Source: an uncultured Bacteroidota bacterium
Lineage (GTDB): Bacteria > Bacteroidota > Bacteroidia > Chitinophagales > Chitinophagaceae
Assembly: GCA_903924075.1 (NCBI GenBank)
Contig: CAIYAG010000428.1
Location: 1-33,880 of the forward strand
Length of the DNA stretch: 33,880 nt
Direction of reading: 5' to 3'
Shown here: positions 1-9,729 of the stretch, in pieces
Numbering within the stretch: position 1 is the first letter of the stretch
Layout: every line of letters starts with the position of its first letter
Notes under the pieces: model-generated
Told to the model about the DNA's origin: nothing
What the model saw: the letters and a program-made list of their open reading frames with translations, nothing else
Database searches by the model: none
Made by a program: the position numbers and the translations under genes

Positions 1-1282
1 CTACTTTTCTAGGGATCGGATTTCCTGCTTCTCCAACTGCAATTGATTCATGTTCTTTTTTATATGGCGTATTATTATACACCTGCTTGGAAAAAACGGC
101 TAATTGCGATTCGGTTGGCTCTTCAAAAATGCTGAGAGTGCCTTTAAACAAACCAGCGATATACTGTACTTCTTTAGGTTTCTCAGTATCGCCCTGCTGA
201 TAATTCACTTGCTGTTTACTTCCAACAGGATTTGGCCCATAAGGATTAGCCATAGAAGAAAATCCTTTGCCATTTGTAACGAATACTTTCTTACCAATCA
301 CTTTGATATTGGTTGGATACCAGCCTACTGGTATGAATCCCTTACTCTTGCTAGTTCCTGGTTCGCTTACATCGAAAACAGCTAAACAGTTATTATCGGC
401 ATTTGCAATGTATAAAGTTTTTTCATCCGCACTTAATGCCAGGCCATTTGTTGTTGAACCATTTGGTGCATCGGGATATAATGCAGCATTCAAAACTTCT
501 ACCACTTTTCTTTTGTTCGCATCAATGACAGAAACAGAATTGTCGTTCGAGTTCGCTACATAGATCCAATTGCCTTTTTTATTTAAAACTATATCGTTTG
601 GATTATCACCTACAGGTATTTGATCAACAATATTTTTTTTCTCAGTATCGTACACCAATAATTTATCACAACCCCAGCAACTAATGTATAGCTCTTTTTT
701 ATTTGGAGAAAGTACGCATGCAAATGCTTCTGCTCCAAGTGTATAAGGGACTGCAATTTTGGTGCTTAGATCTATCACATATAATGAATGATTGTCTCTT
801 GTAACAACATACATTACATTTTTTTCATCATCCAATGCAATACCAGCAGGGGCAATTTTATTGGGCCATTTTTTCCCAAGAACAATACTATCTACTATTT
901 GTAATTTATTTTGATTGATAGCATATTTCAAGATCCAGTTATCATGACCACCTGCGGCATACAAAAATTTTTCATCCGCACTAAAAGTCAAACCATACCA
1001 ACTCTTCGCAATCACCACTGAGTCTAATAATTTCTCTGAACGAGGATCGATCAATTGGATGCTCTGTACACCCTGACCATTATTGGTCACTGCCAATAAT
1101 TTTTTCGACTTGCTTACGGCCATATTTAATGGCAGATCGCCCAGTGGCAAGCTTCTACCTACTGGAGATAAACTCCAACCGTTCGGCAGGGTTTTTCTTG
1201 AAGCTTCTAATTGTGCTGCTGTTTGCGCATTTGTCAACTGAATTACAAATAAAGTGGTAACAACTAAAAGAAGCTTTTTCAT
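1..1282 (-). CDS. Secreted YncE-like beta-propeller protein, partial (C-terminus beyond left edge); probably YncE/alkaline-phosphatase-family fusion
   Basis: The reading frame is open from an ATG at 1282 to the left edge, so only the first ~427 residues are present. They start with a signal peptide (MKKLLLVVTTLFVIQLTNAQ, cleavage after the AQ). The rest consists of repeated propeller blades with phrases such as LAVTNNGQG, LYVIDLST, WIYVANSNDNSVSVID and LYIANADNNCLAVFD, each pairing a hydrophobic strand with an xxVxD turn. This is the YncE/NHL-like seven-blade pattern. In Bacteroidota, proteins opening with this LPNGWSLSPVG-type sequence usually continue into a phosphoesterase or alkaline-phosphatase-like domain; that half is not visible here, so the fusion is inferred. 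It is expected in the periplasm or outside the cell. The gene lies 75 bp downstream of another secreted-protein gene on the same strand. Confidence 0.8.
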   Translation of the reverse strand, partial: MKKLLLVVTTLFVIQLTNAQTAAQLEASRKTLPNGWSLSPVGRSLPLGDLPLNMAVSKSKKLLAVTNNGQGVQSIQLIDPRSEKLLDSVVIAKSWYGLTFSADEKFLYAAGGHDNWILKYAINQNKLQIVDSIVLGKKWPNKIAPAGIALDDEKNVMYVVTRDNHSLYVIDLSTKIAVPYTLGAEAFACVLSPNKKELYISCWGCDKLLVYDTEKKNIVDQIPVGDNPNDIVLNKKGNWIYVANSNDNSVSVIDANKRKVVEVLNAALYPDAPNGSTTNGLALSADEKTLYIANADNNCLAVFDVSEPGTSKSKGFIPVGWYPTNIKVIGKKVFVTNGKGFSSMANPYGPNPVGSKQQVNYQQGDTEKPKEVQYIAGLFKGTLSIFEEPTESQLAVFSKQVYNNTPYKKEHESIAVGEAGNPIPRKV

Positions 1283-1357
1283 ATTAAAAATTGAAAGAAT
1301 AAAATAGTAATAAAGGGATCCACAAGGGATTAATAAATTATGATGCAATAAAGATTA

Positions 1358-1951
1358 TTACTGCTGTTTTTTAAACTCAAATGATCTAAGTACTTTAAAC
1401 TTAAATCCCTCCTGTTCTGTTGGCACTACACGGTATTGAATTTGACGGATCATGCCATTTGGAACAAAATTAGTGCTGTCTCCTTTTTGATAAACCGGGA
1501 AGCGACGCATCAAATTACCCTCTACTAAACTGTAATCATCATGTCCTTTATAACCCACAGAAAGTTTGGGATCGTCCATAATATCTGGGAAAACAATGGG
1601 TCTGATTCCTTTATTCTGATCGGAATAAATACCGAAAACCTTCCCATAATTATTGGGATCACTGCTATACACATAAAGGACCAGATCCGGGAAACCATCA
1701 TTATTTAAATCGTCTGATTCTGTGGCTAGTATTCTTCCTCTTATTTCTAAAGTTACTTCCCTAGAGCCAGCTTCAAAACCTACCGGATTGATACTTAGAT
1801 TATTCTTCTCTGGATTTTTATTAGTACAAAATACACGATAACCTGCCTTTCCAACGCGCATGGTAGTATCTATTCTTCTGTACTGAGCATTTAAAACTAT
1901 GATGGTAAACAAGCCCATCACCAATAACAATAAACCTCTTTTTAACAACAT
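1358..1951 (-). CDS. Secreted hypothetical protein with a DxNxDG calcium-loop-like motif
   Basis: 197 residues with an N-terminal signal peptide (hydrophobic residues 7-20, likely cleavage after NAQ at 23). Near residues 80-90 is D-L-N-N-D-G-F-P-D, an EF-hand or FG-GAP-like acidic loop, followed by the strand LVLYVYS and an N-Y-G-K-V segment. This 'D-NDG-P-L-Y ... YG' layout resembles PliI-type lysozyme inhibitors and related secreted proteins of Gram-negative bacteria, but I make that link from pattern only and give it low weight. A cysteine at residue 42 is the only one visible. The gene sits between icmF (upstream on the minus strand, 58 bp away) and the YncE-like gene. No TAnnTTTG element is visible before its ATG. 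Confidence 0.65.
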   Translation of the reverse strand: MLLKRGLLLLVMGLFTIIVLNAQYRRIDTTMRVGKAGYRVFCTNKNPEKNNLSINPVGFEAGSREVTLEIRGRILATESDDLNNDGFPDLVLYVYSSDPNNYGKVFGIYSDQNKGIRPIVFPDIMDDPKLSVGYKGHDDYSLVEGNLMRRFPVYQKGDSTNFVPNGMIRQIQYRVVPTEQEGFKFKVLRSFEFKKQQ

Positions 1952-2009
1952 ATTTTTGAATTTAAAACGGGTATCAAGATAGCATTTTTTAAAAGATCAG
2001 AGGCTAGAT

Positions 2010-5000
2010 TTACATATTTCTGCGATACTGTCCACCAACTTCATACAAAGCATGCGTGATCTGGCCTAGTGAGCAGTATTTTACTGTTTCCATTAATTCG
2101 GCAAACAGGTTTTCATTGTTAATTGCCGCTCTTTTCAAATTTTGCAAAGCTGTTTCACTTTTTTCAGCATTACGTTTTTTAAAATGTAAGAGATTTTGAA
2201 TCTGCTGCTCTTTTTCTTCTGTGGTGGATCTGATCACTTCACTGGGCAGTATCGTGGGACTTCCCTTTTTATTCAAGAAGGTGTTCACACCTACAATTGG
2301 CAATTCACCAGTATGCTTCAAAGTTTCGTACTGTAGACTTTCTTCCTGGATCTTATTTCTTTGATACATTCTTTCCATGGCACCTAAAACGCCACCTCTT
2401 TCTGTTAATCTATCAAACTCCAATAACACAGCTTCCTCTACCAGATCTGTCAACTCCTCCATCAAGAAACTACCTTGATTAGGGTTTTCATTTTTTGCTG
2501 TACCTAGTTCGCGATTTATGATTAATTGGATGGCCATTGCCCTTCGCACACTTTCTTCAGTTGGAGTAGTGATGGCTTCATCATAAGCATTTGTATGCAG
2601 ACTATTACAATTATCATAGATCGCATAGAGTGCCTGTAAAGTTGTACGGATATCGTTGAAATCAATTTCTTGCGCATGCAAGCTCCGGCCACTCGTTTGA
2701 ATATGATATTTTAATTTCTGCGAACGATCATTACCATGATATTTGTTTTTCATGGCTTTTGCCCAGATCCTTCTTGCCACCCTACCTATGACACTATATT
2801 CGGCATCCATACCATTGCTAAAAAAGAAAGAAAGATTGGGAGCAAAATCATCAATATGCATGCCCCTGCTCAAATAATATTCTACGTAAGTAAAGCCGTT
2901 CGAAAGAGTAAATGCTAATTGCGTAATTGGATTGGCTCCTGCTTCAGCAATATGGTATCCACTAATGCTTACACTATAAAAATTGCGGATTTTTTCGTCG
3001 ATAAAAAAGCGTTGTACATCGCCCATCAGTTTCAACGCAAACTCTGTTGAAAAAATACAAGTATTCTGTGCTTGGTCTTCTTTCAAAATATCTGCTTGCA
3101 CAGTTCCTCTAACTTGTGTGAGTGCTTCTGCTTTAATTTTTTGGTACACTGCGGCAGGTAATACTTCATCTGCAGTGAGCCCTAATAATTTTAACCCCAA
3201 TCCATTATTCCCTTCAGGCAATCTTTCTGGTGATGATGGATTATAATAAATCGGGCGAACCGAATTTTTAAATTTCTTATGGATATAATTTTCTACTTCT
3301 AACCAAAGACCATTTTCAGTGATATATTTTTCACTTAACTGATCGATTGCGGCATTCATGAAAAATGCAAGTATAATGGTTGCTGGTCCATTGATCGTCA
3401 TACTTACAGAGGTCTTTGGATCGCATAAGTCAAAACCACTATACAACTTTTTGGCATCATCTAAAGTTGCGATACTCACACCACTATTCCCAACTTTACC
3501 ATAGATATCTGGTCTTGGCGCTGGGTCTTCACCATAAAGGGTAACACTGTCAAACGCAGTTGAGAGGCGAATTGCAGGCTGACCCAATGAAACATAATGA
3601 AACCTTTTATTGGTGCGTTCCGGACCGCCTTCACCAGCAAACATTCTGGTAGGGTCTTCTCCTTGCCGCTTCAATTCAAATACACCAGCAGTATATGGAA
3701 ATTCTCCGGGCACATTTTCTTGTAATTGCCATTTCAAAATATCGCCCCAGTCTTTGTATTTGGGTAAAGCAATTTTTGGAATTTTTGTGCCACTCAAAGA
3801 GATCGCAACCAATGGTTGTTTAATAACTTTATCTCTTACCTGATATTCAAAAAAATCAGACCCATATTTTTTAACTACTGTGGGCCATTGTTCAATGAGT
3901 TTACGGCAATCGCTGGATAACTTTTCATCGAAATGTTTTTTCATTTGCAATAAAAGTTGCAGCTGATCTTGGTTTTTAAATGCAGGATCTTTTTGTATGA
4001 TTTCAATTGTACCGTTGATCTGATACAATTTACTAGCTAATACAGTTTGCTCATTTACCCAGGTATCATAAGATCTATTTTGCTCAGCTATTTCAGATAA
4101 GTATCGAACCCTTTTTGGTGGAATGATCTGTGATTGCGAAGCTGTTTCACCTTTCAACCAGGTTGCTGGATCAGTTCCGAAATGAATGCCGGTTTTTGTT
4201 GCAACTGTGTTGACGAGTCTGATAAAAAGTTCATTGATCCCAAGATCATTAAACTGTGCAGCTATGGTTCCTACAATTGGCAGCTGCTCATTTGTAGCAT
4301 CCCATAAATTATGATTCCGCTTATATTGCTTTCTTACATCGTGTAATGCATCTAATGCACCTGCTTTATCAAATTTGTTGATGCAAACGATATCTGCATA
4401 ATCCAGCATATTAATTTTCTCTAATTGAGATGCAGCTCCATATTCGGGGGTCATAATGTACAAACTCAAATCACAAAAATCAAGGATGCTTGCATCGCTT
4501 TGTCCAACACCTGCACTTTCCAAAATGATAAAATCAAAACCCGTGTTTTTGCAGATATCAATGGCATCTTGCATATAAGCACTGAGCGCAGTATTATCAT
4601 CGCGGGTTGCCATACTACGCATATAGACCCTGGCATTCGAAATTGCATTCATTCTGATCCGATCACCTAATAATGCACCACCAGTTTTCTTTTTAGAAGG
4701 ATCCACTGAAATAACAGCGACAGTTTTATCTGTAAAATGTTGCAGGAATCTTCTTACCAATTCATCAGTTACTGAACTTTTTCCTGCACCGCCTGTACCA
4801 GTGATTCCGAGGACGGGAATTTTTTTCTGCTCATCTGTTAGTATAATGTGATGCGCTTCTTTTGCATTTTCTGCATTGGTGATTTGCCTTGCAACTTTTC
4901 GAATATCTTTCTGTTCATCTAATTGCATGGCTTTAGGATAGTCTGATCTGATTGGCAATTCAAAATCACATTGACGAATCACATCTTCGATCATCCCCTC

Positions 5001-5384
5001 TAATCCCATATGTCTACCATCATCTGGACTATATATTCTGCTGATCCCGTATTGATGAAGCTGCCTTGCTTCTTCGGGCAAAATTGTGCCACCCCCACCG
5101 CCAAATATTTTAATATGACCACAACCATTTTGATCTAGCAGATCTTTCATGTATTTGAAGAATTCAAGATGCCCCCCTTGATAAGAAGTTATCGCAATAC
5201 CTTGTACATCTTCTTCAATGGCACACTCAACAATTTCAAGCACACTTCTATTGTGCCCAAGGTGAATGATCTCGGCTCCTTTCGATTGAAGAATTCGGCG
5301 CATGACGTTTATGGCAGCATCATGTCCGTCAAATAAACTTGCTGCTGTTACAATCCTGATCTTATGCTGTGCGATATAGGCCAT
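2010..5384 (-). CDS. icmF: Fused isobutyryl-CoA mutase (B12 domain + MeaB-like GTPase + mutase)
   Basis: 1124 residues, the usual length of IcmF. An N-terminal B12-binding domain carries D19-G-H21-D-A-A, with H21 as the expected lower axial cobalt ligand, and a glycine stretch at 94-99. A MeaB/ArgK-type G-protein chaperone domain follows (P-loop GTGGAGKSS at 196-204, NKFD at 336-339). The C-terminal TIM-barrel mutase includes PYTAGVF (563-569), SISGYH (806-811) and [10 protein letters not shown]773 in EDQAQN takes the place of the arginine that binds the methylmalonyl carboxylate in true methylmalonyl-CoA mutases. That matches IcmF and favours isobutyryl-CoA/n-butyryl-CoA interconversion. Adenosylcobalamin is the cofactor and the protein is cytosolic. 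Only 72 bp separate it from the upstream small gene, leaving no room for a cobalamin riboswitch. No other branched-chain degradation gene is adjacent. Confidence 0.95.
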   Translation of the reverse strand: MAYIAQHKIRIVTAASLFDGHDAAINVMRRILQSKGAEIIHLGHNRSVLEIVECAIEEDVQGIAITSYQGGHLEFFKYMKDLLDQNGCGHIKIFGGGGGTILPEEARQLHQYGISRIYSPDDGRHMGLEGMIEDVIRQCDFELPIRSDYPKAMQLDEQKDIRKVARQITNAENAKEAHHIILTDEQKKIPVLGITGTGGAGKSSVTDELVRRFLQHFTDKTVAVISVDPSKKKTGGALLGDRIRMNAISNARVYMRSMATRDDNTALSAYMQDAIDICKNTGFDFIILESAGVGQSDASILDFCDLSLYIMTPEYGAASQLEKINMLDYADIVCINKFDKAGALDALHDVRKQYKRNHNLWDATNEQLPIVGTIAAQFNDLGINELFIRLVNTVATKTGIHFGTDPATWLKGETASQSQIIPPKRVRYLSEIAEQNRSYDTWVNEQTVLASKLYQINGTIEIIQKDPAFKNQDQLQLLLQMKKHFDEKLSSDCRKLIEQWPTVVKKYGSDFFEYQVRDKVIKQPLVAISLSGTKIPKIALPKYKDWGDILKWQLQENVPGEFPYTAGVFELKRQGEDPTRMFAGEGGPERTNKRFHYVSLGQPAIRLSTAFDSVTLYGEDPAPRPDIYGKVGNSGVSIATLDDAKKLYSGFDLCDPKTSVSMTINGPATIILAFFMNAAIDQLSEKYITENGLWLEVENYIHKKFKNSVRPIYYNPSSPERLPEGNNGLGLKLLGLTADEVLPAAVYQKIKAEALTQVRGTVQADILKEDQAQNTCIFSTEFALKLMGDVQRFFIDEKIRNFYSVSISGYHIAEAGANPITQLAFTLSNGFTYVEYYLSRGMHIDDFAPNLSFFFSNGMDAEYSVIGRVARRIWAKAMKNKYHGNDRSQKLKYHIQTSGRSLHAQEIDFNDIRTTLQALYAIYDNCNSLHTNAYDEAITTPTEESVRRAMAIQLIINRELGTAKNENPNQGSFLMEELTDLVEEAVLLEFDRLTERGGVLGAMERMYQRNKIQEESLQYETLKHTGELPIVGVNTFLNKKGSPTILPSEVIRSTTEEKEQQIQNLLHFKKRNAEKSETALQNLKRAAINNENLFAELMETVKYCSLGQITHALYEVGGQYRRNM

Positions 5385-5456
5385 CTACTACTTCATTGAG
5401 CTGTAAAAATACAGTTTTGGATGCAATAGTTAACAGGCGTTAGTTTTATTTGAGAT

Positions 5457-5801
5457 TTAAAGTTTTGTCCAATAGATGGTCTTTGAGAAAACAGACTTTT
5501 TTGCAATGATTTTAATTCTATTTCCCTCCATAATGAACTCCCCATTCGCAGTAACATTTTTAATTGGATTATTGAGCTCAGATACCCACTTGCCATCTTT
5601 AAATTGTAGGTCTTTCACTATCACTTTTTTGGCTGGAACACCCAATCCAACAAAACCGTTTTCCTTTTTGGAGATCTCAATAACACCTCCTTCTTCAGTT
5701 TTCCACTTGCCAGAAAAATCGTCCGTAGATTTTTGAGAAAAAGCAAATTTGCCGATGAAAATCAGTATGATTAGAATGAAAGCTTTTTTATAATTGCGCA
5801 T
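5457..5801 (-). CDS. Small secreted protein, DUF2147/lipocalin-like
   Basis: 114 residues from the ATG at 5801. A longer in-frame start exists at 5852, but the chosen methionine is followed directly by a basic n-region and a hydrophobic core (NYKKAFILIILIFIGKFAFS) ending in FSQ, a normal signal peptide. The mature part has the 'G-W-E-GGVIEI' opening and short beta strands ending in IYWTKL, like the small secreted DUF2147 or lipocalin-like proteins of Bacteroidota that begin with GxW. This family call is by pattern only. The protein is rich in lysine. It lies 72 bp upstream of icmF on the same strand; co-transcription is possible but unsupported by any visible signal. Confidence 0.65.
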   Translation of the reverse strand: MRNYKKAFILIILIFIGKFAFSQKSTDDFSGKWKTEEGGVIEISKKENGFVGLGVPAKKVIVKDLQFKDGKWVSELNNPIKNVTANGEFIMEGNRIKIIAKKSVFSKTIYWTKL

Positions 5802-5925
5802 ATTTAGGGGAATAATTTCTGCATGATGCACTGCCTGTAAAGTGCCATACAATAATTTAAAGACTTAGTACCCCACTAAAAATAGATAAATTGTAGCTAG
5901 ATTATACATAATTGAGCAGTTTCAA

Positions 5926-6387
5926 ATGAAAAAACAAAAACCAATAGAATGGCTAAAGCGTTACCTGCCTTCTGAAATTGCCGGAACTATTACAGCATTA
6001 ATTGCTGCTTATGGTGCAAAATATTATGGCAGTAGTCTCTTGGTCATTGCCTACGCAGGTTCAATTGGTGAGGCCTTCGGGTTTTACTCGATCATTTTTA
6101 TCCAGCAAATCATAACTGAAAAAAAGAAACATGACCATAGTTTAAAGTTTCAAAACTATTTGATCATTATTGCTTCTATGCTGATGGAATTTGGTCCGGC
6201 CGGACTGCTCGACGATTTATTAATACGCCCGTTTTTTATGTATTGGTTTCCGATACTATTCAACAATTTTTCATTAGGTATCATTGCCGGAAAAATTGCA
6301 GGTGATATTTGTTTTTATTTTTTGGCGATCCTGAGTTATGAATTCATCAAAAAGAAAAAGAGGATTAAAAATAATGGCGCCAATTAA
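5926..6387 (+). CDS. Unrecognised four-helix integral membrane protein
   Basis: 153 residues with about four hydrophobic segments (roughly 16-36, 45-62, 77-95 and 106-140) and a very basic C-terminus (IKKKKRIKNN). The N-terminus has WLKRYLPSEIAGT, which looks like a cytoplasmic amphipathic lead-in. Conserved-looking polar residues inside the membrane part include E at 17, the pair GE/GF near 48-52, and D-D near 95. I do not recognise the family and propose no function. The last 23 bp overlap the 3' end of the convergent phospholipase-like gene on the other strand. The upstream 124 bp contain no clear TAnnTTTG element. Confidence 0.7.
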   Translation: MKKQKPIEWLKRYLPSEIAGTITALIAAYGAKYYGSSLLVIAYAGSIGEAFGFYSIIFIQQIITEKKKHDHSLKFQNYLIIIASMLMEFGPAGLLDDLLIRPFFMYWFPILFNNFSLGIIAGKIAGDICFYFLAILSYEFIKKKKRIKNNGAN

Positions 6388-8239
6388 ATAAAATTCTAGC
6401 ATTAAAATTCCAAATAGGCTTCAATATTATCAAGCTACTGCTGTTCTGCACTACCACTTCAGAGATCTTCGGGATATCTACGCCAAAAGCCAATTGCACT
6501 TTTAAAGTAGAAGTTTGGTCTTGCGAAAATGACCTCAAAGGAACATATTCTAAAAAGGGGAAATCAAGTTTGGTGCTCTTATATGTAACCAATGCTGCTT
6601 TATCATTCTGATCTGTTATAAACAGAGCATCCTTCGTTTTTCCTAAGCCATAAAAAGTAACACCAACTTCTCTTCCTAATATAAATTGAAAGCGACCAAT
6701 AGATGTTGCAATACCAGATTGCCATGGTACTAATCCTCCATTCACAGATGCAACAGCCATTCTTTGCAAAGTCTTTGGTGCCACTAAAGCCAATATAGGA
6801 CCAGCAACGATCAAATCACCTGGAACTAGAAAGAAGGGCAATCTCAATCGAAAATTCAACCCTGCTCTCCCAGGTATCATTGAGATCAGTGAATTCACAT
6901 AGGGGCTTGGAACATTTTGAAAAATTTGGGTTGTATTAGGGGCATCCTGTCTCCAACCGCCTTGCAAAAAGATCAGACCATCACCCGATTTATTGAGCAC
7001 TCCATCCAATCCAAATCCGATCATTGCATTTGCATCAATTCCTCCTACAAAACCTTTTTCATTTTGAGTCTGACCAAAGCCACCTTTCAATGTGCTTGCG
7101 TGTATAGCGGTAGAAGCCCCAGCAAATACTCCAATCTCAGAGCGAAACCTTGGGGTCCCCCCTTTTCCATCTATCAAACCTGGTATTGGTGTGTTCATTA
7201 ATACATTTGCAATAATTTGATCATTCAAATTTGCTGCAGGTAAATAATTATTGGTACAAACATTGAAAGTATCTGATTGCGCAGAGATTGCCTGATTGCT
7301 ATTTGTTGCTACTAATAATGCACCATTTGATACATCAACCAATTGCTCTATACTTTGTTGAACAGATTTTGCTGCTATCAGAGCTATATCTTTTGTTAAA
7401 TAAGCATCTCCGGTTGCAACCATATGCTTTCCCTCCCATGTGATTGCTTCAATTCCATTTTCATTATAATAATCATGGGTGCCCTTTCTTTGTGAAGCAT
7501 TTCCCCATGTACCAACTATATGACCAGCTGCAAAAACATCTTCCAAGAAATGAATTGCAAATGCTTCATCTGCCAATGCACCCAGTATTAATGCGTTTTT
7601 TTCTTCCTCAGTAATTTTTTCTCGCGCATAACGCTGCGCCTTAAGTAATGCAAGATTATGAAACCAACCGTATGCCGCCAGAGCATTCAGCTCAGCACCC
7701 GACTCCATACAATTTGTAAAATATGCTAGCGCTTCTTCATTTAATTTTTTGCGAGATAATAAAAAGTGGACACTATTTGTACCCGCGCGAGTTGCATAAT
7801 TGATGTCTGCTTTTTGCAATCGAATATCTGAATTGCGAATAGCATTTGTCATCTGACTGGGCGTTTTTGCTTTTGCCAAATCAATACTCAATTGCGATGC
7901 GATGTCCGCTACTTTTAAGATCCAGTTACTACTTAATACCGTTTGCATCATATTGTTAGGAGAGCAACTATGATCCCCAGCAATTCCCATCCAGGATGCA
8001 TAATCCAACTGTGTATGTTTCACTGTAGTAATAGTATCAATGATAGAAGCAGATAATCTCGTTTCATTACCTGTTCTAGCTCTAAACCAGAGTTGATCAA
8101 GCAATGCTCGATATTCTGGTCGCATTTGCTGAATGGCCAACATTGCTATATATCTATGCTCTGGGAATACCCATGCACTGGATGGCAATGCCGATAAAAA
8201 AAGGCAACACACTAATATGTATCGATACAAAAACTTCAT
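6365..8239 (-). CDS. Secreted zinc-dependent phospholipase C/S1-P1-nuclease-like domain with C-terminal beta-barrel-like region
   Basis: 624 residues from the ATG at 8239, which overlaps the TGA of the GNAT gene as ATGA and is followed by a clean signal peptide ending in SSA before W. A start at 8263 is less likely. The mature protein begins with W, as in zinc phospholipase C. It then shows FPEH, a GDH motif and HFLEDVFAAGH, whose H-x3-D-x5-H spacing matches the metal ligands of the phospholipase C/P1 nuclease fold, plus a further H in GTHDYYNE. These ligands lie in the first ~250 residues. The last ~250 residues alternate polar and hydrophobic positions and end in WRHYF, the terminal phenylalanine typical of outer-membrane barrels. 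I therefore infer a surface- or periplasm-facing hydrolase anchored by a small barrel. Substrate unknown. Confidence 0.75.
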   Translation of the reverse strand: MKFLYRYILVCCLFLSALPSSAWVFPEHRYIAMLAIQQMRPEYRALLDQLWFRARTGNETRLSASIIDTITTVKHTQLDYASWMGIAGDHSCSPNNMMQTVLSSNWILKVADIASQLSIDLAKAKTPSQMTNAIRNSDIRLQKADINYATRAGTNSVHFLLSRKKLNEEALAYFTNCMESGAELNALAAYGWFHNLALLKAQRYAREKITEEEKNALILGALADEAFAIHFLEDVFAAGHIVGTWGNASQRKGTHDYYNENGIEAITWEGKHMVATGDAYLTKDIALIAAKSVQQSIEQLVDVSNGALLVATNSNQAISAQSDTFNVCTNNYLPAANLNDQIIANVLMNTPIPGLIDGKGGTPRFRSEIGVFAGASTAIHASTLKGGFGQTQNEKGFVGGIDANAMIGFGLDGVLNKSGDGLIFLQGGWRQDAPNTTQIFQNVPSPYVNSLISMIPGRAGLNFRLRLPFFLVPGDLIVAGPILALVAPKTLQRMAVASVNGGLVPWQSGIATSIGRFQFILGREVGVTFYGLGKTKDALFITDQNDKAALVTYKSTKLDFPFLEYVPLRSFSQDQTSTLKVQLAFGVDIPKISEVVVQNSSSLIILKPIWNFNARILFNWRHYF

Positions 8240-8691
8240 GACATCAATATTTTTTGCATGCAAACACTATTTCCTACTCCCACATATTGGCCATAATTTT
8301 CAATGACCTCAAAACCAATTTTTTGGTATAATTGAATAGCTTCTGGTTGATTCTTTCCTGTTTCAAGAATGCATTTGATAAATCCCAGTTCATAGGCCCA
8401 GTTTTCTAAATTTTTAACCACTGTCTGTGCTAAACCTTGTCTGCGATAATCAGGTTGAACAAACATTCTTTTTATTTCCATAACCCCAGTAGCAAATTCC
8501 CTGATTGCACCACAGGCAACAGGCATACGATCCTGATATAAAACGATTGCGTATTTCAGTTTATCTATTTTATTGAACTGCGCATAAAAAGCATGATCCT
8601 CCCCATCACGTATTGCCAAATCTGCATCCAGGAGTTTCACCAGCGTTTGAAAATCTGAATTGGCAGAATCGGTTCTAAGAATTTGACTCAT
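8236..8691 (-). CDS. GNAT family N-acetyltransferase
   Basis: 151 residues. The acetyl-CoA-binding motif A is V-Q-P-D-Y-R-R-Q-G-L-A, the Q/R-x-x-G-x-G/A signature, preceded by the beta strand MEIKRMFV. Motif B is seen as EAIQLYQKIGFE near the C-terminus. This is the typical length for a free-standing GNAT. The acceptor cannot be told from sequence. It is the first gene of a two-gene unit: its TGA overlaps the ATG of the phospholipase-like gene by 4 nt, so the two are probably translationally coupled. The next gene on the other strand starts 94 bp away and diverges. Confidence 0.88.
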   Translation of the reverse strand: MSQILRTDSANSDFQTLVKLLDADLAIRDGEDHAFYAQFNKIDKLKYAIVLYQDRMPVACGAIREFATGVMEIKRMFVQPDYRRQGLAQTVVKNLENWAYELGFIKCILETGKNQPEAIQLYQKIGFEVIENYGQYVGVGNSVCMQKILMS

Positions 8692-8785
8692 GGAAGTTTT
8701 AGCTTAGGTTATCAATCATTCAATATAATAAAATCTACGTTTCAATGGCTGGAATTTTTCATAACTTTAGTGATAATTTCCAATT

Positions 8786-9724
8786 ATGTCATTCGAAGTA
8801 TTTATCGACCATTCACAATCCTCTCCTGTAATCATTCTGAAGGATCTTACCAATAATACCAGTGCTGAAATTTACGCTTTTGGTGGATTATTAAACGCAT
8901 TTACCATTTCAAAAGATGGTAAAAACGCCAATTTTGTTGCTGGATTTGATTCTGTTGATGATGCCAAATTAAACATTACCAATGGTTTCAAAAGTGCTAA
9001 GCTTTCGCCCTTTGTTTGCAGGATGGCAGCAGGCAAATTTGATTGGGATGAAGATACTTATCATGTAGAAAAATTTTTTCTTGGAAAACATGCCATTCAC
9101 GGAATTGTATACGATGAAGTTTACCAAATTCAATCAACAAGAGCAGATGGAAATAGTGCTTGTGTGGAATTATTTTATGCCTATCCAGGATTTGAAAAAG
9201 GGTATCCATTCCCTTACCTGATCCAACTATTGTGGAAATTGGAAAGAGGAAATAAATTAACCATTACAACCACCATCACTAATGCAAGTCCATTAGCGAT
9301 CCCTATTTCAGACGGTTGGCATCCTTACTTTACATTGGGTGATACTGTTGATGATTATACTTTACAATTTGATAGCAAACAGCAGGTTGCTTTTGATTCA
9401 GAACTCATACCTACAGGCGAATTGATCAATGATGAAAGGTTTACAAACGGGGGGTCATTGAAGGGAATATTTCTTGACAATTGTTTTCTATTGGATTCAA
9501 AAACTGATAGCCCAAAATGTATTCTTAGCAATAAGAATTTTAAATTATTGATCGAGCCAAGCTATCAATATCCGTACATGCAATTTTATACACCTGACGA
9601 CAGAAAAAAAATTGCGATCGAAAATCTGAGTTCTGCACCTGATGCCTTTAATAATAAAATGGGGCTCCAAATTTTGGAACCCCAGGAAACAATTAATTTT
9701 ATTACTAGTTATACTGCAGAATAA
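8786..9724 (+). CDS. Aldose 1-epimerase family protein
   Basis: 312 residues with the galactose-mutarotase fold signature: R79 in FVCRMAAGKF, H105 in HAIHG, H179 in DGWHPYF, and a late glutamate in LEPQE that would act as the general base. These match the substrate-binding arginine, the two histidines and the catalytic glutamate of GalM. The family interconverts alpha and beta anomers of hexoses, in the cytosol; no signal peptide is present. It stands alone, diverging from the GNAT gene and converging on ridA with only 5 bp between the stops. A TAACTTTA sequence (one mismatch to TAnnTTTG) ends 16 nt before the ATG. The exact sugar is not determinable. Confidence 0.9.
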   Translation: MSFEVFIDHSQSSPVIILKDLTNNTSAEIYAFGGLLNAFTISKDGKNANFVAGFDSVDDAKLNITNGFKSAKLSPFVCRMAAGKFDWDEDTYHVEKFFLGKHAIHGIVYDEVYQIQSTRADGNSACVELFYAYPGFEKGYPFPYLIQLLWKLERGNKLTITTTITNASPLAIPISDGWHPYFTLGDTVDDYTLQFDSKQQVAFDSELIPTGELINDERFTNGGSLKGIFLDNCFLLDSKTDSPKCILSNKNFKLLIEPSYQYPYMQFYTPDDRKKIAIENLSSAPDAFNNKMGLQILEPQETINFITSYTAE

Positions 9725-9729
9725 ATTGG

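Noticed and set aside
5385-5456. Cobalamin riboswitch upstream of the B12-dependent mutase
   Set aside because: Only 72 bp are available and no B12-box-like sequence is visible. The small CTGTA-N4-TACAG hairpin at 5401-5414 is too short to matter.
9661-9683. Hairpin GGGGC-TCCAA/TTGGA-ACCCC at the end of the aldose epimerase gene as terminator
   Set aside because: It lies wholly within the coding sequence before the stop and is not followed by a T run.
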